A stretch of 64,000 nt of DNA from Parietaria judaica. Lineage: Eukaryota; Streptophyta; Magnoliopsida; Rosales; Urticaceae. A program made the translations under genes and the position numbers. The notes beneath the pieces are model-generated. The model did not search any database, was not told where the DNA came from, and saw only the letters and a program-made list of their open reading frames with translations. Positions 57,002 to 64,000 of the stretch are shown in pieces. Where the stretch lies: positions 42,421,201-42,485,200 of the forward strand of contig OX940861.1 of assembly GCA_954871525.1 (NCBI GenBank). Direction: 5' to 3'. Numbering within the stretch: position 1 is the stretch's first letter; each line of letters begins with the position of its first letter.

Positions 57002-57372
57002 TGTGATGATGTGGCTTTAAATAAGTGGGTCTCATTTGTAGGTGCTTATAAAGTCTAGCATTTTGGTTTTATGAAGAGGGAGAGAGAGTGAGAATAGTGG
57101 GTGAGAACTTCTTAAGAGAAAATCATAGAGAGAAAAGAGAAAGTCTTGAGTGCTTGTAATCTTTGTAATCTCGGATTGATTTGATTAGTGAAACCGCTCT
57201 CCGTGCAGGAAGTAGGACATTTGATTTGGTTCGAACCTAGGTAAATTCTCTTGTCTCCATCTTTTACATTTCCGTCGATTGATTGCCTGGGATTTGATCC
57301 ACGGAGGCTATATATACATGCATGCTAGTATACTATCCGTAATCCGCAGGTATCCGACCCCGAAACATCACA
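57002..57372 (+). repeat. 5' LTR of the copia element
   Basis: 371 bp, TGTGATG to CATCACA. About 20-25 substitutions separate it from the 3' LTR, so the insertion is much older than the one at 33616-42584. Confidence 0.9.
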
Positions 57373-57378
57373 ACATAT

Positions 57379-57389
57379 TGGTATCAGAG
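57379..57389 (+). promoter_or_regulatory. copia primer-binding site
   Basis: TGGTATCAGAG, complementary to the 3' end of the plant initiator methionine tRNA, six bases after the 5' LTR. Confidence 0.85.
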
Positions 57390-57487
57390 AAAAGTTGGGT
57401 TTGAAATTTGGGGATTTTGTGTTGAGGATTCCTGCGCACGCCAAGTGTTTGATAATTGTTTCCTTGGAGCTTAGTGGTTGTTTTATG

Positions 57488-58339
57488 ATGGCGTCGACTT
57501 CAAAAGTTGATATTGAGAAGTTTAATGGCTCAAATGACTTCGGGTTGTGGAAAGTGAAGATGTTGGCACATCTTGGGAATATGGGTCTTGGTAAGGCTCT
57601 TGTTGGTGCGGATAAACTTCCGGCGATGTGGGACGCGGTGAAGAAAGAGGAGGTGTTGGAAAGGGCTTTCAATACTTTGATTCTTAGTCTCGGTGATAAG
57701 GTGTTGCGGGAGGTTATACGGTGCACGACGGCGGCCGAGATATGGTTGAAACTAGAATCACTTTACATGACGAAGACTTTGTCGAGCCGGTTGTTTCTCA
57801 AGGCGCGATTTTTCATATTCAAAATGGCGGAAGGAAAGGATTTAATGGAGCAACTCGACGAGTTTAACAAGTTGATCGTTGATTTGGAAAACATTGACGT
57901 GAAGTACGATGACGAAGATCAAGCTTTGGTTTTGCTTTACTCTTTGCCGAGGTCGTGCGAGCACATGGTTGGCATTCTTCAACATGGAAGAGAAGAAATT
58001 ACTCTTGACGAAGTTGTTGGAGCTTTGAAGTCAAAGGAATACAAACGACGGATATAAATGAATAGTACTAGCGGAGATAGCTTGGTTGTGGCTCGGGGTA
58101 GATCCGACAAGAAAGACTTCAAACAAAAGAAAAAGATACGGTCAAAGTCTCGAGGTTCTAAGAAAGTCTTCAAGTGTTACTCTTGTCATGAGGAAGGACA
58201 CATGAAGAAGAATTGCCCGAATCGAGGAGGCCGGACGACCGAAAGAAGAGATGGAGAGGTGGCGGTTGTTCAAGAAGATGTCGACGGATACGAGAGCGCC
58301 GATGTTCTCGTTGTCTCCACCGTTCACTCCAACAAACGA
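57488..58339 (+). pseudogene. copia gag with zinc knuckle
   Basis: From the ATG at 57488 (begins MASTSKVDIEKFNGSN) the frame shows the plant copia gag pattern: FNGSNDFGLWKVKM, the later LESLYMTKTLSSRLFLKARF and VLLYSLP. A stop codon at 58055-58057 interrupts it; the same frame continues with a basic segment and the zinc knuckle C-Y-S-C-HEEGH-MKKN-C (CX2CX4HX4C) at about 58173-58215. A second stop at 58340 precedes the protease. In an intact element this would be one frame with pol. Confidence 0.85.
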
Positions 58340-58345
58340 TGAATT

Positions 58346-61300
58346 ATGGACTATGGAGGCTCATTTCATATGACACCGAATGAAAGTTGGCTTGAGAGCT
58401 ACAAGAAAGTCTCGTTAGGCGACATGACTATCGGGAACGGCTATCCATGTGAGGTGGTCGGAATCGGTATGGTGCGGATTAAGGCGCACGATGGAATGGA
58501 GTGGATTTTTACGGAGGTACGACATGTCCCGGAGTTAAAAACAAACCTTATTTCACTTGGATATTTGGACGAACACGGTTACTATTGGAAATGTGAAAAT
58601 AATGTCTTGATGATCACGAAGGGTTCTCTAGTTGTGTTGAAGGGATTTAGAGAGCGTAACATCTACATTCTTCAAGGTACAACCGTGGTCTGTGACGTTG
58701 CGGCGGTTATGGAGCCGCGAGAGACATCTTTGGCGAGCCTTTGGCACAAGAGGTTGAGTCACGTGAGTGATAAAGGTTTGAAGGAGTTGAGCAACCAAGG
58801 TTTATTTGGGGTTGAAAAACTTGGTGACTTGGAGTTTTGTGAACATTGCATCAACGGCAAGACCACGAGAGTGAAGTTTACACGGTCCGTGAAAGTGACA
58901 CGGGAGACGTTGAGCTATGTGCACTCGGATTTGTGGGGGCCGTCGAGGACGGGAACTCTAGGGGGAGGCCGGTATTTCATCACGCTCATCGACGATTGTT
59001 CTCGGAAAGTTTGGGTCTACATCTTGAAGCATAAAGATGAAACTTTTGGAAAGTTCAAAGAATGGAAGAAGATGGTAGAAAAACAAACGGGGAGAAAAAT
59101 CAAGAAGCTTCGAACGGACAATGGTTTGGAGTAGGGGTGAAAATTTTGTCACCGTTTCCCGGTTTCGTCCCGGTTCCGGTACCGGTTCCGGACCGGTTTA
59201 AGAAAAAAATAGGGAAATTGTGTTTAAAACCGGGAACCGGTACTTCCCGGTTCCCGATTTTCGGAACCGTGAACCGGAACCGGGAACCAGAACCGTTTTT
59301 CCCGATTTTTGGTACCGGTTCCGGTTTATGTATTTTTATGTCATTTTTTAAATATTTTATGTCGTTTTGGTTTAATATGTCATTTTGTTTTCTTTATATG
59401 TCGTTTTTTACCATTAAAAAAATTAGGGTTTATGCCTCCTTCCTCATTCCTCTCTCTCGCTTGCGACTCTTTATCTCCACCTTCTCTTTGCTTTTGGCTT
59501 TTCCTCGTCTAGGTTTGATTTTCTTCTGTGAAATATCTTTTATGGTTTATTCTATGTCAATTGCACCCCTTCGAAAGGCTTGATTTCCTCGCTTTCTTTT
59601 TTGATTTCGGTTTCTTTTCCTTCTCTCAAGTTTTTCTTTTTTTCTTCGAATGATTCCAGCCCTCTTATGTGATTTCGGCGTTGCTTTCCTCCCGACTCCA
59701 GAGAAGTCGAACGCTTTACTCCCGGTTTTAGTCACGAATTTTTTCACGATTCTCTCACGAATTTTTCTCGGTCCCGGTTCTGGTTCCGGTTTTCAAAAAA
59801 AGGGGAAATATACAATTGGAACCGGGAACCGGTACCAAGAAAAAAAATCCCGAATTTTCGAGATAGGTACCAGAAAATAAAAATATACCGGTTCCCGGTT
59901 CCGCTTTCACCCCTAGTTTGGAGTATTTAGGTGATGAGTTCAACCGTTTCATCAAGGATGAAGGAATGGTTAGGCACAAGACCGTTTGGAAAACCCCACA
60001 ACAAAATGGTCTCGCGGAGCGGATGAATCAGACACTTCTTAAGAGGGTGCGATGTATGTTATTCGAGGCCGGCTTACCGAAGAGGTTTGAGGGGGAAGCC
60101 GTGAATACAACGGCTTACTTGATAAACCGATGTCCATCGGTGGCGTTGAATTGCAAGACACAGAAAGAAGTGTGGAATGGTTCTCAACCGAAGCTCGACA
60201 ACTTGAAGGTATTTGGTTGCGTGGCGTACATGCACCAAAGAGAGGGAAAACTTGATCCACGAGCAAAGACGTGTATGTTTATCGAATACCCCGAGGGCGT
60301 AAAGGGTTGGAAACTTTGGTATAAAGATGGCGAAGCATCAAAATGTGTCATTAACCGGGATGTTGTCTTTAGAGAGACCGACTACTACATGACAATGGCG
60401 ACTCAATAGGCTAAGGATAGCGTGAGGTTAGCTAAGGAAAGAGCCAAAATTGAGGTGGAGCTATTGGGGAGATGTAGTGACGAGATGGATGATAAAGGCG
60501 AGGCTAGTGGTAGTGGTCACTTAAAAGAAATTGAAGAGGAAGGCGGTGAAGTTCTGGATAAAAGCCTAGACTCGTATCAATTAGCAAGAGACCGGTGTAG
60601 AAGAGAAACCCGAGCTCCAAAAAAGTATGGTTACTCCGATTTAGTTGCTTATGCAATGGTTTCCGCGGAGGAGTTAGAAGACTCAAAACCGAGATCGTAT
60701 CAGGAAGCGGTGATGGGCAAAGATAAAAAGCTATGGAAGTGTGCAATAAACGAAGAAATGACATCGCTTGACAAGAATGAGACATGGGTACTTGTGGACA
60801 AGCCTAAAATCAACGGGTTGTTGGTTGTATATGGGTTTTCAAGTGGAAGGAAGGCATTGTTGGGTTTGAGAAGCCGAAGTGTAAGGCGAGATTGGTGGCT
60901 AAAGGGTTCACACAAAGAGAAGGGGTCGACTTCAACGAAATCAATTCCCCCGTGGTGAAGCATACATCTATTCGGGTTTCGCTTGCTATAGTCAATAAAT
61001 ATGACTTGGTGCTTGAGCAAATGAATGTAGAGACCACGTTTCTTCATGGGAATCTTAATGAGAGAATCTTAATGGCTCAATCGGAAGGATTTATTAAGGT
61101 TGAAGATGAAGATAAAGTGTGCCTTCTTAGGAAATCTCTTTATGGCTTGAAACAATCCCCGAGACAATGGTACTTGAGATTTGATGAGTTCATGGTGCGA
61201 AATGGGTTCTCACGAAGCAACTTTGATAGTTGTGTTTATGTCAAGCGGGTTGATAGTTGTGAAATATTCTTGTTGCTATATGTTGATGACATGTTGATAG

Positions 61301-62259
61301 CGTCAAAGAACAAGAATGAAGTCGACAACGTGAAACGGCTTTTGGGTAGTGAGTTTGAAATGAAGGACATGAGACCAGCCAAGAAAATATTAGGGATGGA
61401 GATCACGCGGCATAGGAGACACGGTGTCTTATTTTTGTCGCAATGTGATTATCTTCGGAAAGTGGTGGCTAAGTTCGGGATGTCGGAGGCAAAGGCGGTT
61501 CAAACACCTTTGGCGGCTCATTTCAAACTTTCCGCGAGAATATCGCCGAAGACCAAGGAGGATAAGGCGAGTATGGAGTGGGTTCCCTAAGCAAGTGCTG
61601 TTGGGAGTCTTATATATGCCATGGTGTGCACACGACCGGATTTAGCGTATGCGGCTAGCCTTGTGAGCCGGTTTATGGCCAACCCAGGAAAAGAACATTG
61701 GGAGGCAACGAAGTGGGTCCTTCGATTTATCAAAGGGACTTTGGATGTCGGTTTACTTTATAGGCGGGTGAATGAAGATCAAGCGAAATTAAGAGGCTTT
61801 GTGGATGCGGACTTTGTGGGTGATTTGGACAAGAGACAGTCATTGACCGGGTATGTATTTACTTTATTTGGTTGTGCGGTGAGTTGGAAAGCACAATTGC
61901 AACCGGTGGTAGCGCTTTCTACGACGGAGGCCTAATACATCGCCGCGACGGAAGGCGTGAATGAATCTCTTTGGTTAAAGGGATTGATCGGCGAGTTCAG
62001 GATTGCACAAAATGAGGCGGAGTTGCTTTATGACAATCAAAGCGCGATATACTTAACCAAGAACCAAATGTTCCATGAGCGGACGAAGCACATCGACATA
62101 AAGCTACACTTCATTCGAGATGTGGTCGCGGAGGGGTCCGTAGTTGTTAAGAAAGTTCACACGGATGATAATCCGGCGGATATGGCTACGAAGGCGGTGA
62201 CGGGGATCAAGTTTCGACATTGTTGTGACTTGATCAACGTCCCAAGGTTGAGCAACTAG
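58346..62259 (+). pseudogene. copia pol: protease, integrase, reverse transcriptase, RNase H
   Basis: The protease motif reads MDYGGSFHMTP, where the catalytic D-(S/T)-G is changed to D-Y-G. Integrase follows: the HHCC zinc domain (WHKRLSHVSDKG ... CEHCINGK), then HSDLWGP and LRTDNG with the first two catalytic aspartates. A 784-bp hAT-type element breaks it at 59132; the integrase resumes at 59924 with PQQNGLAERMN carrying the catalytic glutamate. Reverse transcriptase has FLHGNLNERILM and the YVDDMLIAS active site. RNase H follows (VDADFVGDLDKRQS, ALSTTEA, TKHIDIKLHFIRD). Stops lie at about 60407, 61588 and 61933, with a frameshift near 60800-60890. Not functional. Confidence 0.88.
59132..59915. 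mobile_element. hAT-type MITE inside copia integrase, exact 8-bp TSD
   Basis: Ends TAGGGGTGAAAATTTTG and CCGCTTTCACCCCTA form an 11-bp perfect inverted repeat (TAGGGGTGAAA / TTTCACCCCTA with a short gap in alignment). The 8-bp duplication GTTTGGAG is exact (59124-59131 and 59916-59923). Both subterminal zones are packed with CCGGTTCC/GGAACCGG words. Element plus duplication is 792 bp, a multiple of three. Its 784-bp interior is non-coding. Confidence 0.9.
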
Positions 62260-62322
62260 AGGAGAATTCGGAGAGCGGTTTGACGACGGTTCTCAATTCT
62301 TCTTAAAGCCAAGGTGGAGATT

Positions 62323-62686
62323 TGTGATGATGTGACTTTAAATAAGCGGGTCTTATTTGTGGGTGCTTATAAAGTCTAGCATTTTGGTTTTATGAAGAGG
62401 GATGGAGAGTGAGAATAGTGAGTGAGAACTTCTTGAGAGAAAATCATAGCGAGAAAAGAGAAAGTCTTGAGTGCTTGTAATCTTTGTAATCTCGGATTGA
62501 TTTGATTAGTGAAACCGCTCTCCATGCAGGAATTAGGACATTTGATTTGGTCCGAACCTGGGTAAATTCTCTTGTCTCAATCTTTTATATTTCCATCGAT
62601 TGATTGTCTGGGATTTGAGCCCTGGAGGCTATATATACATGCATGCTAGTATACTATCTGCGGATATCCGATCCCGAAACATCACA
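62323..62686 (+). repeat. 3' LTR of the copia element
   Basis: 364 bp, preceded by the polypurine tract AAGGTGGAGA at 62311-62320. It lacks seven bases present in the 5' LTR near its end. Confidence 0.9.
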
Positions 62687-63136
62687 ACTCTATCCGTATC
62701 CGGATACATTTTTTTTTCTTTTCAAAACCCGGTTCAAAAATAAAAATAAAAAAAATAAAACTTACATTGTCTCAACCACTAAAAAACCGTACATATCTTG
62801 CCATTGTCTCAACCACCAAAAAACCGTACATCTCATTGTCTCAACCACCGAAAAACCTTACAACCCTAACTTATTGAAGAAAAAAAATTATAAGGTTAAT
62901 GAACGAAATACCTATTTTGTGTCAACATTTTTAAAAATTACCCATTGTGTGTATTTTTTAGTCTCACAAATGAGCATTTCTTAAAAGTTTTGACACAAAA
63001 TAGACATTTCGTACAATTTTCATAATTAATAAAACCGGATATTCGGATTTTTTAAAAAGTACTATCCGGTATCCGAATCCGATTTTAATCCGGATCCGGA
63101 TTTTAACGCGGATTTCGAGTTTTATATACATCCCTA

Positions 63137-63531
63137 CTATTTTCTTAATCGGGTCGGCTTTATTATAGTGTGTCTGTAATTTTTGTTTACTTTCTTGGTC
63201 GTGTCTTGTTTGATGTCGTTTGTGTGTAGTGTCGGTTTTCTCTTGCTCGTGCCTTCTCTTAATGACATGTTTGTAAAATGTTGTCTCTGTCTTTATGTTG
63301 GTCGTGCTTCTTTTAATGTTGTTACTGTACAATGTCGAGTCAATGTCGTTTTTTAAGGTCACGTTATGTCGTTTCTTTTAAAAATGGCACTTTTTATTGG
63401 TTGCTTCTCTAAACATATATCTTTTTCATTCACATCTTCAATTAGCTTGTTTTCTCTTAATGTCGTTTATATTTCGGGTTTGGGACTAGCAACTCTTTTC
63501 AAAATAATGTCCTTTCTTTAGACCGACCTTC
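63137..63531 (+). repeat. Degenerate TGATGTCGTTTT-rich spacer, right part
   Basis: Continues the tract of 56581-56916, with GATGTCGTTT, AATGTCGTTT and TTATGTCGTTTC words. No gene. Confidence 0.5.
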
Positions 63532-63539
63532 GCTACAAG

Positions 63540-63938
63540 CAAAGTTTTAAAAACCGGGGTATGTCATTGGTAGTAAATCGCAAATTGTAGATATACGGTT
63601 TTAAATCGACACACTCAGTTATCGTTTAATAAAAACCGCATATATAGCGCATGTAACCTGTAAACCGCATAATAACACTTAAAACCGTATAAGAATTTAT
63701 ATAAATATCAAAACGGAAAAAAAATTAATTAAATTTAGTTATAAAAAAATATATCTCATTAATATTTCTTAAATATCATTATTATTATGAAAATATTTAC
63801 AGTTTATCCATTGGTTTTGTGGTCTACCCATCGATTTTACGGTCTAACGGAAGCCCTTTTGGTTTACCCGTTGTGCCCGCGGTATACCCGTAAATTTAGC
63901 TTGAGGCCGGTTTGCAGTTTGCGGACATTTGAACCTTG
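63540..63938. mobile_element. hAT-like element (CAAGGTTC family)
   Basis: Begins CAAAGTTTTAAAAACCGG and ends CATTTGAACCTTG, resembling the termini of 26528-27532. Flanks GCTACAAG and CGTACAAG match at six of eight bases. The interior repeats AAACCG and CGGTTT words. Non-coding, 399 bp. Confidence 0.5.
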
Positions 63939-64000
63939 CGTACAAGCGAGAAAGACTTGCAACTACGATATTAAATTTTAAGGGGCATTAAAAAATAAAT
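63939..64000. other. Window end, nothing recognised
   Basis: Short flank after the last element; no feature seen. Confidence 0.5.

Larger units (their letters stand above)
57002..62686 (+). mobile_element. Ty1/copia retrotransposon, complete layout but inactivated
   Basis: LTRs 57002-57372 and 62323-62686 have TGTGATG...CATCACA ends and are about 93-94% identical by eye, plus a 7-bp gap. The primer-binding site TGGTATCAGAG (57379-57389) matches the initiator-Met tRNA and a polypurine AAGGTGGAGA precedes the 3' LTR. Coding order is gag, zinc knuckle, protease, integrase, reverse transcriptase, RNase H, as in copia elements. The reading frame is broken by about five stop codons, one frameshift and a hAT-type insertion. 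Flanks ACTATA and ACTCTA suggest a decayed target duplication. Confidence 0.92.
56925..63136. mobile_element. hAT-type MITE (CCGG-rich family) split by a copia element
   Basis: Outer ends are TAAGGGTGTAACCGG (56925) and TTATATACATCCCTA (63136). The exact 8-bp duplication CTATTTTC flanks them (56917-56924 and 63137-63144). Its right end (GCGGATTTCGAGTTTTATAT) matches that of 17012-17786 (CGCATTTCCGAGTTTTATTT). Both remaining parts contain the CCGGTATCCGGATCCGG words of the family. Without the copia insertion it would be about 520 bp. Confidence 0.7.

Overview
This is a eukaryotic, plant-type nuclear window: AT-rich intergenic DNA, islands of GC-rich coding sequence, GT-AG introns, and dense nested transposable elements. 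The two convincing host genes are a three-exon alpha-expansin (47206-48571) and an intronless mTERF-family gene (54935-55822). Gene style and repeat families fit a eudicot angiosperm; I cannot name the species. No bacterial, plastid, CRISPR or tRNA feature is supported.

Layout. 1-5956 is mostly AT-rich spacer with one short retroposon (3006-3214). 5960-14439 is framed by perfect 14-bp CACTAGTACAAATA inverted ends with CCGCGG-rich subterminal arrays. It reads as a CACTA element carrying a decayed accessory gene that ends in a Ulp1-like protease motif, plus an intact F-box ORF (11932-12897) with its own TATA box. 14453-17786 holds a miRNA-like hairpin and a nest of small inverted-repeat elements. 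18002-22175 has Ty3/gypsy remnants. 25654-29400 has a 5'-truncated LINE and two hAT-type elements. 31036-32397 has two foldback elements.

33445-45037 is an old LTR (about 2.6 kb without its insert, 5-bp target duplication GTTTC) split by a very young 8,969-bp LTR retrotransposon (33616-42584; LTRs differ at about 5 of 776 positions; target duplication ATTAT). Primer-binding site, polypurine tract and LTR TATA box all place the young element on the minus strand. It lacks gag-pol. Where gag would be it carries a sense-strand host-derived SKIP14-like F-box gene, and near its 3' LTR a long antisense coding block with its own TATA box, a duplicated coiled-coil/helical module and a minisatellite field.

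After the expansin come a PIF/Harbinger-like element (49298-50196), a solo LTR (53613-54451) and the mTERF gene with TGGGC-rich upstream repeats. The window ends in a three-level nest: a hAT-type element (59132-59915) sits inside the integrase of a decayed Ty1/copia element (57002-62686), which itself sits inside another hAT-type element of the same family (56925-63136).

The two host genes are unrelated in function (cell-wall loosening; organelle gene expression). The main biological interest is two independent cases of F-box genes carried by mobile elements of different classes within 30 kb.
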